Shown here one piece after another: positions 28,831 to 38,891 of a stretch of 64,000 bases of DNA. The notes under the pieces are model-generated. The model was not told the origin of the DNA and did not search any database. It saw only the letters and a list, made by a program, of their open reading frames with translations. Positions within the stretch are counted from its first letter, which is position 1. The number at the start of each line of letters is the position of its first letter. Source of the DNA: an uncultured Coriobacteriaceae bacterium (GTDB lineage: Bacteria; Actinomycetota; Coriobacteriia; Coriobacteriales; Atopobiaceae); assembly GCA_947426865.1 (NCBI GenBank), contig CANEFS010000001.1, forward strand, positions 62,001 through 126,000, written 5' to 3'. Position numbers and translations under genes: made by a program.

Positions 28831-31176
28831 ATGGCGCTTGATTCAAAGAAAGCCGGCGGTAAGACGGCGAGCGCTGCATCACTGGATTCTAAAACGCTTG
28901 CTCTGGAGGGCATGCACTGCGCCAACTGCGCCTCGGCCATCGAGCGCGAAGTGGCGCGCATGGAAGGCGTCGATTCTATATCCGTCAACCTTGCGGCAAA
29001 CAAAGGGCGTGTCACTTTCGATCCCGCGCAGGTCTCAGCCGAAAATATCGTTTCTTCCATTTGCGCGATAGGGTATGGCGCTCGCGTGCGCGAGGAAGGG
29101 GAGACGAGGAAGGAATTTCTCAAAAAGCGGCGGGAAAAAGAGGTCGCCCAGGAGAGAAAAGACCTAGTCACCTTCGTTATCTCGCTCCTTTTGACCATCA
29201 TCATCGTTGCGCTTTGCATGACGCCTCTGGGCATGGCTCTGTTCATGCTTTTATCGGGCGGAAATCACGCGCTGGCAATGCTTTACATGAACATCGTTTC
29301 GTTTGTGCTCTGCATTCCCGTGCAGTTTTTCTGCGGTGCGCGCTATTACAAAGGAGCCTGGGCGGCGCTTAAAAATCGAAGTGCCAACATGGATACTCTG
29401 GTGGCCGTGGGCACAACAATCGCTTTTATCTACGCCACCTACATCACGTTTGGCCCGCGCGCTCTCTCTGCTCAGATGGCTCCTTTCGAGACAAGCGCAA
29501 TGCTTATCACCTTCGTTTTGCTGGGCAAGATGCTTGAGTACCGAGCGAAGGGCAAGGCGGGAGCTGCCGTTGAGGAGCTCATGCAATTAGAGCCCGACGT
29601 TGCCCTTGTTAAGCGAGTCGGCAGACAGGATGCTGAGTTTGAAGAAGTGGATGCCACTGCTGTGAGTGCAGGCGATATCTGTCTTGTCCGTCCGGGCGAG
29701 AAAATCCCTGCCGATGGCGTGGTGGTCTCTGGCACAAGCTCTGTGGATGAGTCAATGCTGACAGGCGAGTCTCTCCACGTCGAGAAAACAGAAGGCGATG
29801 CCGTCACCGCAGGCACCATCAACGATACCGGAACGTTTGAGTTCAAAGTTATCAGTGCCGGCGCCGACACAGTGCTTTCACACATTGTGGATATGGTTGA
29901 GGCCGCGCAAGGCTCAAAACCTCCCGTGCAGCGCCTGGCCGATAAGATTAGCGCCATCTTCGTACCGACGATTCTCTCCATAGGTATGGCTACTTTTGTT
30001 GGTTGGATGATTTTTGCTGCCGTAACCGGTGCTTTTGCCGAGGGAGTGGCCACCTCAGACGCCGCTTTTGAAACCGCCCTGATGGCAGGCGTTTCGGTCG
30101 TAGTTGTGGCCTGCCCGTGTGCGCTTGGCCTTGCAACGCCCACGGCGGTTATGGTGGGCACAGGCCTTGGCGCAAAGGCGGGCATCTTGATTAAAGAGGG
30201 CTCTGCCCTTGAAGAAGCTGGAAAGACGACGTGTGTGGTCTTCGACAAGACAGGCACCCTCACGGTCGGTCATCCGCGCATAACGTCGGTGCGTTTGGTT
30301 GAGGCAGAGGGCTCGCAAGAAGATGCTATTCGCTTTGCCGCAAGCCTTGAAGTGCTTTCTGAGCACCCCCTTGGCGAAGCCTTTCTCGAGAAGCTCCAGG
30401 AGCTCAACCTTGAGCTTTTCAAGGTGAGCGACTTTTTTGCCTTGCCCGGAAAGGGCATTGCAGGCACCATCGAGGGCGCGCACTACTCTCTGGGGAATGC
30501 TGCGTTTGCTGAGGCGGAGTCGCAAAAGGGTTTCTCGGAGGCGGTTAGAGAAGCGGCGGCAGAGATTGAAAACACCGGCGCCACCGTGATGTATCTTTTG
30601 CGCAACGGCGAGGTCGCTTGCGTCTTTGGAGCCGAGGACGAAGAAAAGGCAACGGCCGCCCCCGCTATTGCTGCCCTTAAGAAGCAAAACGTGAAGCCGA
30701 TGATTTTGTCGGGTGATAAGCAAAAGGCTGTCGAAGAGCTCGCGAAGCGCATTGGGGTTTTGCCAGACGATGTCATCGCCGAGGTTCTGCCTGCCGAAAA
30801 AGCCGAGAAAATCATGGAACTTGTTGGTGCAGGAGAGCATGTTTGCATGGTAGGGGACGGCATTAACGACACGCCCGCGCTTGCCAGCGCAAACGTCGGA
30901 ATTGCGATGGCGGCAGGAACCGCGGCGGCTTTAGAGGTGGGACAGATTACACTCATGCACGACGATGTGCAAGACGTTCCGCGCGCGATTGCCCTCAGTA
31001 GAGCTACGATGCGAAAGATTCACCAGAACTTCGTTTGGGCGCTAGGCTACAACTGTCTTCTCATTCCTCTTGCCGTTGCAGGTATTTTGGCCCCGGAGGT
31101 CTCGGGGCTTTGCATGGCACTTTCCTCGGTGAGTGTCGTTTGCAATTCGCTTTTGCTCTACAGAAAGAAACTGTAA
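28831..31176 (+). CDS. copA: Copper-exporting P1B-type ATPase
   Basis: This 781-residue pump exports Cu(I). It has one N-terminal HMA domain (C30, C33 in GMHCANC), the actuator motif TGES (311-314), the transmembrane metal site C428-P-C430, phosphorylated D472 in DKTGTLT, H512-P513 of the P1B family, and GDGIND (675-680). The CPC with DKTGTLT and a single HMA is the CopA pattern. It is transcribed with copZ. It ends with the usual two C-terminal helices. The spacer behind it is filled with imperfect repeats. Confidence 0.96.
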   Translation: MALDSKKAGGKTASAASLDSKTLALEGMHCANCASAIEREVARMEGVDSISVNLAANKGRVTFDPAQVSAENIVSSICAIGYGARVREEGETRKEFLKKRREKEVAQERKDLVTFVISLLLTIIIVALCMTPLGMALFMLLSGGNHALAMLYMNIVSFVLCIPVQFFCGARYYKGAWAALKNRSANMDTLVAVGTTIAFIYATYITFGPRALSAQMAPFETSAMLITFVLLGKMLEYRAKGKAGAAVEELMQLEPDVALVKRVGRQDAEFEEVDATAVSAGDICLVRPGEKIPADGVVVSGTSSVDESMLTGESLHVEKTEGDAVTAGTINDTGTFEFKVISAGADTVLSHIVDMVEAAQGSKPPVQRLADKISAIFVPTILSIGMATFVGWMIFAAVTGAFAEGVATSDAAFETALMAGVSVVVVACPCALGLATPTAVMVGTGLGAKAGILIKEGSALEEAGKTTCVVFDKTGTLTVGHPRITSVRLVEAEGSQEDAIRFAASLEVLSEHPLGEAFLEKLQELNLELFKVSDFFALPGKGIAGTIEGAHYSLGNAAFAEAESQKGFSEAVREAAAEIENTGATVMYLLRNGEVACVFGAEDEEKATAAPAIAALKKQNVKPMILSGDKQKAVEELAKRIGVLPDDVIAEVLPAEKAEKIMELVGAGEHVCMVGDGINDTPALASANVGIAMAAGTAAALEVGQITLMHDDVQDVPRAIALSRATMRKIHQNFVWALGYNCLLIPLAVAGILAPEVSGLCMALSSVSVVCNSLLLYRKKL

Positions 31177-31179
31177 AGA

Positions 31180-31330
31180 TGCCATGGTAAAGAGGCAACG
31201 GTAAAGAGACGGCAAAAAGATAGCGGCAAAGAAACGGTTGCGAGACGATAAAAGAACGATAAAAAAACGGTAGAGTGGAAACTATAAAAGGCGCTTTTCA
31301 GGGAACAAGTCCCTAGGGAAGGTTTCCCCG
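31180..31330 (+). repeat. Repeat-rich spacer with two small hairpins before desulfoferrodoxin
   Basis: From 31180 to 31280 the spacer repeats variants of GGTAAAGAG, CGGCAAAGA and ACGATAAAA with a period near 15-20 bp. It ends in two adjacent stem-loops: AGGGA (31300-31304)/TCCCT (31310-31314), and GGGAA (31316-31320)/TTCCC (31324-31328). No T tract follows, so they are not terminators. Confidence 0.5.
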
Positions 31331-31394
31331 AAAGAAAGTAAAAAAATAAGGGAAGTTAGAAAAGTCCTTGGTAAAAAGTTCAAAGGAGAACATG

Positions 31395-31784
31395 ATGGCT
31401 GAACCAGTATTTTGGCGTTGCAACACGTGCGGAAATTTCTTTTACGCGCTTCATGACAGCGGAGTGAATCCCGTCTGCTGCAGCAAAGACATGGAAAAGA
31501 TTGAGGCGAACACGGTGGACGCCGCGCAAGAAAAACACGTCCCCTTCGTGCAAAAAGAGGACAAGCATATCGTTGTCAACATTGGCGAGATTGACCACCC
31601 CATGGAAGATGCTCATTGGATTCAATGGGTCGCTCTTTTCGACAAGGCAGGAAATATTACCTTCAAGACGCTCGTTCCAGGCGATGCTCCCAACGTCAAA
31701 TTTTGTGGCAAGAATGTAGATGAGGGAACTATTTATGCCTATTGCAACGTGCACGGACTTTGGAAAAAGGAATTTAGATTTTAA
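31395..31784 (+). CDS. dfx: Desulfoferrodoxin (two-iron superoxide reductase)
   Basis: The protein reduces superoxide to peroxide in the cytoplasm of anaerobes without releasing oxygen. The N-terminal desulforedoxin-like site is CNTCG with a CC pair (VNPVCCSKDM). The C-terminal catalytic iron site has the EKHVP glutamate-lysine loop, HPMEDAHW and CNVHGLW. I chose the ATG at 31395 because AAAGGAG lies six bases upstream; the preceding ATG (31392) is only three bases away from it. The length (129 residues) is normal. The stop codon abuts the start of the NAD+ synthetase-like gene, suggesting coupled translation. Confidence 0.95.
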   Translation: MAEPVFWRCNTCGNFFYALHDSGVNPVCCSKDMEKIEANTVDAAQEKHVPFVQKEDKHIVVNIGEIDHPMEDAHWIQWVALFDKAGNITFKTLVPGDAPNVKFCGKNVDEGTIYAYCNVHGLWKKEFRF

Positions 31785-33872
31785 ATGAAAATAAAAATTG
31801 GTATCCCTCAAATCGATTCGATGCTGGGGGATTTTCAGGCTCAGTCCAAGCAGCTAATAGAACTCGATAAACACTTTGCAAAAGAGGGGGCAGATCTTGT
31901 CGTCTACCCCCCTTCTTTTTGGACCCCAAACCGAGAAGAAGGCTTTTACTTCGGCGTCACTTTCTACATCGACGCTTTCAACATGCTCTGTAAGCTTACG
32001 GATAATATTCAGGTCCCAACCGTAATCCCCGTTCCTCTTCCTGTCGGGGCTGAAGAAGACAGCACTCTTCTTTTCATACATAACGGATACCTCGACTACC
32101 TTGATGAAGAGGATCCAGATTATGACGAGCATGAGCCACATTGGAAGAGGAGTTCCGCTTCAGGCTTTAGCGCTCTTCGTTTGGAAGACAAAACAATCGC
32201 CTTTTTCCAAGGCTTTGACGATCTCTACGTGGCCTTGGATGTAGTGACTCCCTTTGGCAAATCCCACGGGGGTTTCTCGGAAAAGGTGAGGGGCAAAAGA
32301 GGCAGAAAAGGAAGGGCTAGAAAGGCTGATAAGTTATTTGATGCGGCCATATTTTTGCCCGAAATGGGATTTCGTAGCGACTTTGCGCCCTCTGCCTGCG
32401 GAGCCATGTATTCCCATCTCGGAATGGGAGACGTTGCCGCAGATTTTAATTCGTGGATTGTTGGTATAAACGGTGTGGGGGGATACGAGGAGGAGATTTA
32501 TACCGGCTCTTCCTTCGTTTTGACACCCTGGGGCGAGGCGCAAGACATTCTTCCTGCTTTCACAGAAACAATTCAGACGGTAGAGATTGATTTTTCCGCC
32601 GAAGGACCTCTTAAAAAGCCAGCCCCTTCTCCAAAACCCACGCCCACATCGCTCATTTATTCCGCTCTTTGTTTAGGTACCAAAGACTTTATTGAAAAGG
32701 ACGGCTATCAAGGAGCAGCCCTTTTGCTCACAGGAGATTTGAACTCCTCGGTCCTTGCTAAGCTTGCAGTTGATGCTCTGGGACCAACGCGCGTTCATGC
32801 CGTTTGCGCGCCTTTGGCAGGCACCACTCAGGCCGAGAAAACCGCCGCTTTCAAAGATGCCGCCTCTCTCGCGAAAGAGTTGCACATATCTTTTGAGGAG
32901 GTCTCGCCAGAGCGCCTGAAAGATTTCTCAAGCATGTTTAAAGAGGCCCCCAAAGACTACCCAGGCATATTTGGTCTTCGAGCCTACGTCGCAGAGGTTG
33001 GTGCAAGCAAAGGCTACGCCTCCCTTACCGCGGCAGACAAAACAGCCTATTGCTTGGGACATGACATCGACGGATGGCAAAATTGCGTCTGGTCTCCCTT
33101 TAAAGATCTCTATCGCTCAGAGGTGGAGGAGATGGCGCGAAATATTAATGCTCACAAAGAAACGCTTTCTAAAGAAATGCTTTCTCGGCTGAATATTTTG
33201 AAATCTTCCCAGCTCGCTCCCAATAAAAATATTTCAAAAAATTGGCGAGCAGACCTTTCGTATGTGAAAGAAATAGATCAATTGCTTCGCGATATTGTCC
33301 ATTGGGATACTCCCCTTGCGCTTTTGGATGAGAAGGTGTCTGATTATACGCTTGCTCAAGCGGTGGTGAAGCACTTTTATGAAAACGTGAAGCTTCGCCG
33401 AACTCTTCCTCTTGGACCTTGCCTCAAAATGGTTGGTTCCCAGAAGGCGATGTTTTCTTGGGTGGGAGTTTGGTACGACCGCTTTGCGAAAGATGAAGCA
33501 GACCGAGAAGGTATTAAAAACGCGTTCGAAGAAGAAAGAGCTCTGTCATTTCTTGCTGCAATGGGGGAGGAAGACGTAGATGATGAGGAAGACCCCCGCG
33601 AAGTGCTTGCGGCTTTAATGACAAAGGACGCTGGCCCCACTTCTGGTATGGAAAAGACTACGAGCCTGAACGTGGACGTCGATGTTGATGGAGAATTTGA
33701 TATCGATAAAGCCACGGACATTATAAAGAGCATTCTTGGCAAAGAAATTGCGGAATCGGATGAGGTGGCAGAGGCTCTCGGAGCTGTCTCCGACACGCTC
33801 TCCTCTGGCGCAATCGACTCTGACCAAGCTGACGATGATCTTTTTGCCCACGGCCTTTTCTCGAATAACTAA
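31785..33872 (+). CDS. Degenerate glutamine-dependent NAD+ synthetase-like protein
   Basis: The 695-residue protein has the two-domain plan of NadE: an amidase-like domain (1-270) and an ATP pyrophosphatase-like domain (290-590), plus an acidic C-terminal extension. The fold signature is clear (KIGIPQIDSMLGDF, INGVGGYEEEIYTGSSFVL, LAVDALGPTRVHAV, FKDLYRSEVEEMA). The active sites look lost. The expected glutamate of VVYPE is proline (YPPS, residue 43). The catalytic cysteine region reads FFQGFDD (140-146) with no cysteine. The PP-loop SGGxDSS reads TGDLNSS (316-322). TGNKSE reads as AADKTAY. It is probably a pseudoenzyme or has a new activity. It directly follows dfx and ends at a strong terminator. 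Confidence 0.8.
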   Translation: MKIKIGIPQIDSMLGDFQAQSKQLIELDKHFAKEGADLVVYPPSFWTPNREEGFYFGVTFYIDAFNMLCKLTDNIQVPTVIPVPLPVGAEEDSTLLFIHNGYLDYLDEEDPDYDEHEPHWKRSSASGFSALRLEDKTIAFFQGFDDLYVALDVVTPFGKSHGGFSEKVRGKRGRKGRARKADKLFDAAIFLPEMGFRSDFAPSACGAMYSHLGMGDVAADFNSWIVGINGVGGYEEEIYTGSSFVLTPWGEAQDILPAFTETIQTVEIDFSAEGPLKKPAPSPKPTPTSLIYSALCLGTKDFIEKDGYQGAALLLTGDLNSSVLAKLAVDALGPTRVHAVCAPLAGTTQAEKTAAFKDAASLAKELHISFEEVSPERLKDFSSMFKEAPKDYPGIFGLRAYVAEVGASKGYASLTAADKTAYCLGHDIDGWQNCVWSPFKDLYRSEVEEMARNINAHKETLSKEMLSRLNILKSSQLAPNKNISKNWRADLSYVKEIDQLLRDIVHWDTPLALLDEKVSDYTLAQAVVKHFYENVKLRRTLPLGPCLKMVGSQKAMFSWVGVWYDRFAKDEADREGIKNAFEEERALSFLAAMGEEDVDDEEDPREVLAALMTKDAGPTSGMEKTTSLNVDVDVDGEFDIDKATDIIKSILGKEIAESDEVAEALGAVSDTLSSGAIDSDQADDDLFAHGLFSNN

Positions 33873-33892
33873 AGAGAGTTTTTATTAATCTG

Positions 33893-33936
33893 TTGCCCCC
33901 GGAGCCTACCAAAGGCGCCGTGGGCCAATTGTTTTT
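33893..33936 (+). terminator. Intrinsic terminator after the NAD+ synthetase-like gene
   Basis: A long interrupted hairpin runs from TTGCCC (33893) through GCCT/AGGC at the tip to GGGCCAA (ending 33928). Its pairs are TTG/CAA, CCC/GGG, CGG/CCG and GCCT/AGGC with single mismatches. It is followed by TTGTTTTT. It lies 21 bases after the stop codon and separates the dfx pair from ruvCAB. Confidence 0.85.
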
Positions 33937-34041
33937 GTTCCGCCTCCAGCGCACCCCCTTGCCAATAGCTTGCGTTCTGTGAGCGCTTTCTCAATTCGAT
34001 AAAACTCTTACCGAATTTTTCTTTCAATCTGCTACACTAAT

Positions 34042-34055
34042 AGAACACTCGTTCG
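34042..34055 (+). promoter_or_regulatory. LexA (SOS) box upstream of ruvCAB
   Basis: AGAACACTCGTTCG matches the Gram-positive/actinobacterial SOS box CGAACRNRYGTTYG at 12 of 14 positions, with both GAAC and GTTC halves intact. It lies just downstream of a TACACT hexamer (34033-34038) that may be the -10. Placement 110 bases before ruvC fits the known DNA-damage control of ruv genes. Confidence 0.7.
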
Positions 34056-34163
34056 ATTGCCGAGCACATTACTTTCAAAGAAAGAGAAACGAAGGAAAGT
34101 TTTTGCCCGAGCCGGAGCGAGCTAAAAAAGACGAACAAAAAACGCGATAAAGAGGCTGATGGA

Positions 34164-34691
34164 ATGATTATTATGGGAATCGATCCGGGTTTGGCCAACA
34201 CGGGCTGGGCGATTATTGAGACGCGTGGCAACAAAACGTACGCCCGAGCATACGATTGCATCTCAACTTCTTCTAAAACCGTTTCCTTGGCCGACCGCCT
34301 TTCGACCATCTCCTTTCAAATAACAGCTGCCATGGAGCGCTTTCAGCCCGATGCCGTTGCTACCGAGAAAATCTTTTTCGGCCAAAACCATAAATCCGCC
34401 ATCGCGACCGCTGAAGCACGAGGCGCTGCCCTTGCCGCCTGCGGCGCTTTTCCAGCAGAGCTCGGAGAGTATACGCCGGTTCAAATCAAGCAAGCGGTTG
34501 TGGGAACCGGATCTGCCGACAAGGACCAGGTAACGTATATGGTGCGCTCTATTTTGGGCCTCGATCACGACCCAAAACCGGACCACTGTGCTGATGCCTT
34601 TGCCGCAGCTTTATGCCACTTCAACTTGGGTTGCTCGGCACAAAGAATGCACGAAAAGAAAAGCAAGACAATCGAAGGAATCGCCCTATGA
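34164..34691 (+). CDS. ruvC: Holliday junction resolvase RuvC
   Basis: The 175-residue nuclease cuts four-way DNA junctions as a dimer. The acidic catalytic residues of the RNase H-like fold are visible: D7 in GIDPGLANTGWA, E in ATEKIFFGQN, and the aspartates of DHCADAFAAAL. The length is normal. The stop overlaps the ruvA start as ATGA, so the genes are translationally coupled. It is likely induced by DNA damage through the LexA box. Confidence 0.97.
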   Translation: MIIMGIDPGLANTGWAIIETRGNKTYARAYDCISTSSKTVSLADRLSTISFQITAAMERFQPDAVATEKIFFGQNHKSAIATAEARGAALAACGAFPAELGEYTPVQIKQAVVGTGSADKDQVTYMVRSILGLDHDPKPDHCADAFAAALCHFNLGCSAQRMHEKKSKTIEGIAL

Positions 34692-35335
34692 TTGCTTTAT
34701 TAACAGGAACGCTCGCGGAAAAAGAAGGCTTCAGCATTGTTCTCGACGTAAATGGCGTTGGGTACGAGCTGGGGGTTTCTCAAACAACGCTCAATGGACT
34801 GCCGGAAGTGGGCACCCCTTCGGTCTCGCTTTTTTGCCGCATGCGCCTGACCGAGCAGGCGGTGACGCTCTACGGTTTTTCGAGGAAGGAAGAGCGCTCC
34901 GTTTTTGACAAACTCGTGACCATTTCTGGCGTTGGGCCTAAAGTTGCCCTTGCCATTCTTTCAACTTTTACGCCTGCCACCCTAGCCGGTGTGGTCGCCG
35001 CTCAAGATGAGGCGCGCATGCAGTCGGTGTCGGGCGTGGGAAAGAAAATGGCGGGTCGTCTTTTACTCGAGCTCAAAGGCCTTTTTGCATCCGACGACGA
35101 CTTGTCGCGCCTGGCAGGAGCCGCCGATGTTGCCGAAGCGCTCACGGAGGCTGAAACTTCCTCAAACGTCGAGGAAGCAACGATGGCGCTCATGGGCCTT
35201 GGATACAGCCCCAAAGAGGCTGAGATTGCCATAAAGCGTGCGATCAAGGAAAAAGGCAAAGGTGCTACGGTGGAGGATTTGCTCCGCTTCGCCCTCGGCC
35301 TTCTGGGAGGAGGAAAACATGTGGGAAGCAGATAA
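34688..35335 (+). CDS. ruvA: Holliday junction DNA helicase subunit RuvA
   Basis: At 215 residues, the true start is the ATG overlapping the ruvC stop; [14 protein letters not shown] is the normal RuvA beginning. The N-terminal OB fold (GVGYELGVS) is followed by helix-hairpin-helix motifs ([31 protein letters not shown]) and the C-terminal domain ([23 protein letters not shown]) that contacts RuvB. It binds the junction as a tetramer and loads RuvB rings. The ruvB start and its ribosome site GGAGGAGG lie inside its 3' end. Confidence 0.97.
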   Translation: MIALLTGTLAEKEGFSIVLDVNGVGYELGVSQTTLNGLPEVGTPSVSLFCRMRLTEQAVTLYGFSRKEERSVFDKLVTISGVGPKVALAILSTFTPATLAGVVAAQDEARMQSVSGVGKKMAGRLLLELKGLFASDDDLSRLAGAADVAEALTEAETSSNVEEATMALMGLGYSPKEAEIAIKRAIKEKGKGATVEDLLRFALGLLGGGKHVGSR

Positions 35336-36458
35336 CGCAGACGATTTGTTTGAGTCCTCTCAAGCATCGCAGGCGTCTAAAGAATCAGGGGCAGCCAATA
35401 ACGCACTTGTTAATGCCTTTGGCGGAAAGCCTTCTCCACATTCCCGGGAAAACCCTCGCGAAAAATCTCCCGTTAATACCTCGCTTACTTCAGAAGATCT
35501 TGAGACCGACCGTTCCCTTCGCCCTCAAACTCTTGAGGAATATGCAGGTCAAACGCGCGTTAAAGAGAATCTGAAAGTTTTGATAGAAGCAGCGAACTCG
35601 CGCGGTGAGTCCCTCGATCACGTTCTTTTCTCAGGACCTCCGGGTTTGGGAAAGACGACCCTTGCGACGATTCTCGCGCACGAAATGGGGACCGAGATTC
35701 ACACCACCTCAGGTCCCGCTATCGAAAAAGCCGGAGACCTTGCTGCCATTCTGACGAATTTAGAACAGGGCGACATCTTATTTATCGATGAGATTCATCG
35801 CTTAAACCATGCCATCGAAGAAATCCTCTATCCTGCAATGGAAGACTTTGCGCTAGATATCGTGATTGGAAAAGGGCCTTCCGCGCGCTCCATTCGCCTC
35901 GACGTCCCTTCTTTCACGCTGGTAGGAGCGACAACGAGAACCGGTCTTTTAACGGGACCTCTTCGTGACCGCTTTGGAATTTCGTATCGGCTGGACTACT
36001 ACTCCATAGACGAGCTCGTCCAAATTATTATGCGAAGTGCTTCTCTTCTCGGCATGCAGATTGATGAAGAGGGAGCAAAAGAGATTGCCTCGCGCTCCAG
36101 AGGAACTCCTCGCTTGGCGAATCGTCTTCTTCGCCGCGTGCGCGATTATGCCCAGGTTAAAGCTAAGGATATGGTTTCTTGGGATGTGTCCAAAGAGGCT
36201 CTCGAGTTTTTTGATATTGACACGCTGGGGCTTGATTGGATGGATGCCAAGATTTTGGAGGCGCTGGTTCAAACATTTAAAGGGCGCCCGGTGGGCCTTA
36301 GCACCCTTTCCAGCGCAACGGGGGAGGACGCCTCAACGATTGAGGACGTTTACGAGCCGTATCTGCTCCAGCAAGGTCTTATCGTTCGCACGCCTCAAGG
36401 ACGCCAGGCCACCGCTGCCGCCTTCGCGCATCTGGGGCTCACACCGCCCGAAGACTAA
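35319..36458 (+). CDS. ruvB: Holliday junction branch migration ATPase RuvB
   Basis: The 379-residue AAA+ motor drives branch migration. Walker A is GPPGLGKTT, Walker B is [10 protein letters not shown], the sensor is GATTRTGLL and the arginine finger region is GPLRDRFGI. The C-terminal winged-helix domain ends with [17 protein letters not shown] chose the ATG at 35319 with GGAGGAGG upstream; it overlaps ruvA by 17 bases. A polar, Ser/Asn-rich extension of about 60 residues precedes the conserved start ([16 protein letters not shown]), so the protein is longer than most (about 335-350). Confidence 0.97.
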   Translation: MWEADNADDLFESSQASQASKESGAANNALVNAFGGKPSPHSRENPREKSPVNTSLTSEDLETDRSLRPQTLEEYAGQTRVKENLKVLIEAANSRGESLDHVLFSGPPGLGKTTLATILAHEMGTEIHTTSGPAIEKAGDLAAILTNLEQGDILFIDEIHRLNHAIEEILYPAMEDFALDIVIGKGPSARSIRLDVPSFTLVGATTRTGLLTGPLRDRFGISYRLDYYSIDELVQIIMRSASLLGMQIDEEGAKEIASRSRGTPRLANRLLRRVRDYAQVKAKDMVSWDVSKEALEFFDIDTLGLDWMDAKILEALVQTFKGRPVGLSTLSSATGEDASTIEDVYEPYLLQQGLIVRTPQGRQATAAAFAHLGLTPPED

Positions 36459-36691
36459 TTTCTCAATCCACAAAAGTTTACGTTAGGCGTTGCGTGTGCG
36501 CGCCCTGATCCGGTTGGAGCCTTCTACGCAGGTCAGCTTCGTTAGTTTTTGCGTTCGCATTTCGACCAAGCCTTTCTCCACAGCAATGATTTTTGCGCGA
36601 GGGTTTCTCGGAAAATATGCGAAACGGCGTTACAATGGAGTTTGTAAGAATGCAGAGCAATCTGCGAAGGATTTTCATTTAGTGAGGTCAA

Positions 36692-37102
36692 ATGCTTGAG
36701 AAAGACTACATTACTCGAATCATCGAGACTTTTGCCAAAAACATCGTGCGTGCCCTTCACATCACGCTCATCCTTGAAAATTACGAGGGTGTGACCGAGA
36801 TTGAAACCGCTGTTGGCGAGGCGCTGGAACTCGACCCCAAGATGCTCTTCGCGCTCGACCCCGAGTCTTTCGTCACCATGATGCGCCTCGGAGGAAATGC
36901 AGAGGCGCTGAGCGACTACGTGGCCTATTCGCTCGAGGGGCTGGCTGATGCTTATCGCGAGGCGGGTGACAACGACACCTCAAAGTTGCGTCGTGCTCAA
37001 GGAAGGGCGGTAGCTGCAGCTTTTGGCGTTTCTCGCAATAGCGTGCCAAAAGAATTTAAAGATATCGACCGAGAAATTCAAGCGAAAAAAGCGAACGCCT
37101 AA
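36692..37102 (+). CDS. Conserved hypothetical protein, mostly helical
   Basis: This 136-residue soluble protein begins MLEKDYITRIIETFAKNIVR, which recalls small helical proteins of anaerobic Gram-positive bacteria that start with a D-Y-I-x-R-x-I motif (DUF6483-like); I cannot confirm the family. There are no catalytic motifs or membrane segments. A TACAAT hexamer at 36631-36636 may be its -10, and one intergenic copy of TTTCTCGG lies at 36604. The 233-base upstream spacer shows no other gene. It lies nine bases before fhs, so the two are probably one transcript. Confidence 0.7.
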   Translation: MLEKDYITRIIETFAKNIVRALHITLILENYEGVTEIETAVGEALELDPKMLFALDPESFVTMMRLGGNAEALSDYVAYSLEGLADAYREAGDNDTSKLRRAQGRAVAAAFGVSRNSVPKEFKDIDREIQAKKANA

Positions 37103-37111
37103 GGAGATGGA

Positions 37112-38800
37112 ATGCTGAGCGATATTCAAATTGCGCAAACGGCAAAACCGAAGCCGATTGAAGAGGTTGCCAGAAAGCTTGGCATCAAAAAAAGCGAGCT
37201 TACTCCTTACGGCTGGGACAAGGCGAAAGTTTCGCTCGAAGTTCTGAAGAACGCGCGCGCGAAAACGGCCGGGACAAAGAAGACCGGCAAAGTAGTTCTT
37301 GTCACCGCTATTAACCCGACGCCTCTTGGGGAGGGAAAAACAACGACGGCCATTGGCTTGGCCGATGCCCTTTCACGCCAAAAAGTAAAAACGGCCCTTG
37401 CCCTTCGTGAACCTTCGTTGGGACCGGTGTTTGGCGTTAAAGGGGGAGCCGCAGGCGGCGGATACGCTCAGGTCGTTCCTATGGAAGATATCAACTTGCA
37501 CTTCACAGGCGACTTCCACGCTATAGGCGCTGCCAACAATCTTTTGGCGGCCATGCTTGATAACCACATCAAGCAGGGAAACGTCCTTGATATCGATTTG
37601 AAAAAGATTACCTGGAAGCGTTGCGTGGATATGAACGACCGTCAACTTCGCCACGTCGTGGACGGACTGGGAACCGCCGCTGACGGCGTTGTGCGCGAAG
37701 ACGGTTTCGACATCACGGTCGCTTCAGAGGTCATGGCCGTTTTGTGCCTGTCCACCTCTCTGACGGATTTGAAAAAGCGCCTGGGTCGCATCGTCGTTGC
37801 TTACACGAAATCAGGAAAACCGGTCACCGCTTCTGACCTTAAAGCTCAAGGGGCAATGGCTGCTCTTCTCAAAGATGCGATGCAGCCCAACCTCGTCCAA
37901 ACACTTGAGCATACTCCTGCCTTTGTCCACGGCGGACCTTTTGCCAATATTGCCCACGGTTGCAACTCGGTGCTTGCAACGAAGATGGCGCAAGCAACCG
38001 CTGACGTCGTCGTGACCGAGGCTGGCTTTGGGGCAGATCTTGGTGCCGAGAAATTCTTGGATATTACAAGCCGCGAGGGTGGTTTCAAAGCAGATGCAGT
38101 TGTTGTTGTCGCGACCATCCGAGCCCTGAAATATAACGGAGGCATGCCTAAAGACAAGTTGCAAAAGAAAGACTTGAAAGCTCTTGAGACAGGACTTCCC
38201 AACCTTCTTGTCCACGTTGAGAACATGACGAAAGTCTTCAACCTTCCCTGCGTGGTAGCCATTAATCAATTTCCCACCGATACCCCCGAAGAGATTGAAC
38301 TTGTCCAAAATGCCGTGCATGAAAAAGATGCGCGCGTTTGCCTTTCCCAGGTTTGGGAGAAAGGCGGACGCGGAGGCGTTGAACTTGCTAAAGAGGTTAT
38401 GCGCCTCTTAAAAGCCAAAAAGTCCACGCAAAAATATGCGTATGCAAAGGGAACGGATATCAAGAAAGCCGCCCAAGACATTGCGACAAAAGTCTATCAC
38501 GCTAAAAACGTCGAGTTCACGCCTGCGGCGAAAAAGCAGATTGCGCAGATTGAAAAAGCTGGATACGGAAAGCTCTTTGTTTGCATGGCAAAAACGCAGT
38601 ATTCGCTTTCTGATAATCCGCAGCTTTTGGGTGCTCCCGAAGACTTCACGCTTACTATCCGAGAAGTGAAGCTTTCGGCAGGGGCCGGTTTTGTTGTCAT
38701 GTTGACAGGCTCGATTATGACCATGCCGGGACTTCCTGTGCACCCTGCAGCAGAAAACATCAACCTCACAGAAAACGGGAAAATTACAGGGCTCTTTTAA
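37112..38800 (+). CDS. fhs: Formate-tetrahydrofolate ligase
   Basis: The 562-residue enzyme makes 10-formyl-tetrahydrofolate from formate, THF and ATP, supplying one-carbon units for purines or acting in the methyl branch of acetogenic pathways. The P-loop [10 protein letters not shown] is near residue 72, followed by [20 protein letters not shown]. The C-terminus has [19 protein letters not shown], typical of Fhs. The length is normal. The ribosome site is AAGGAG. It is common in anaerobes lacking an oxidative route to formyl-THF. Confidence 0.97.
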   Translation: MLSDIQIAQTAKPKPIEEVARKLGIKKSELTPYGWDKAKVSLEVLKNARAKTAGTKKTGKVVLVTAINPTPLGEGKTTTAIGLADALSRQKVKTALALREPSLGPVFGVKGGAAGGGYAQVVPMEDINLHFTGDFHAIGAANNLLAAMLDNHIKQGNVLDIDLKKITWKRCVDMNDRQLRHVVDGLGTAADGVVREDGFDITVASEVMAVLCLSTSLTDLKKRLGRIVVAYTKSGKPVTASDLKAQGAMAALLKDAMQPNLVQTLEHTPAFVHGGPFANIAHGCNSVLATKMAQATADVVVTEAGFGADLGAEKFLDITSREGGFKADAVVVVATIRALKYNGGMPKDKLQKKDLKALETGLPNLLVHVENMTKVFNLPCVVAINQFPTDTPEEIELVQNAVHEKDARVCLSQVWEKGGRGGVELAKEVMRLLKAKKSTQKYAYAKGTDIKKAAQDIATKVYHAKNVEFTPAAKKQIAQIEKAGYGKLFVCMAKTQYSLSDNPQLLGAPEDFTLTIREVKLSAGAGFVVMLTGSIMTMPGLPVHPAAENINLTENGKITGLF

Positions 38801-38836
38801 GCGCTAAGTATCCGCATGATCTCAGCATGAAAAAGG

Positions 38837-38891
38837 CACTATTAAGGCACGATTACAGCACGATTAAAACATGATTAAAGAACTATTAAAA
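38837..38891 (+). repeat. Five 11-bp tandem repeats at the start of the ABC exporter gene
   Basis: Units CACTATTAAGG, CACGATTACAG, CACGATTAAAA, CATGATTAAAG and AACTATTAAAA follow each other without a gap. The ATG of the exporter gene (38871) lies in the fourth unit. A period of 11 bp places equivalent bases on nearly the same face of the helix. There is no other recognisable ribosome site. Confidence 0.8.
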
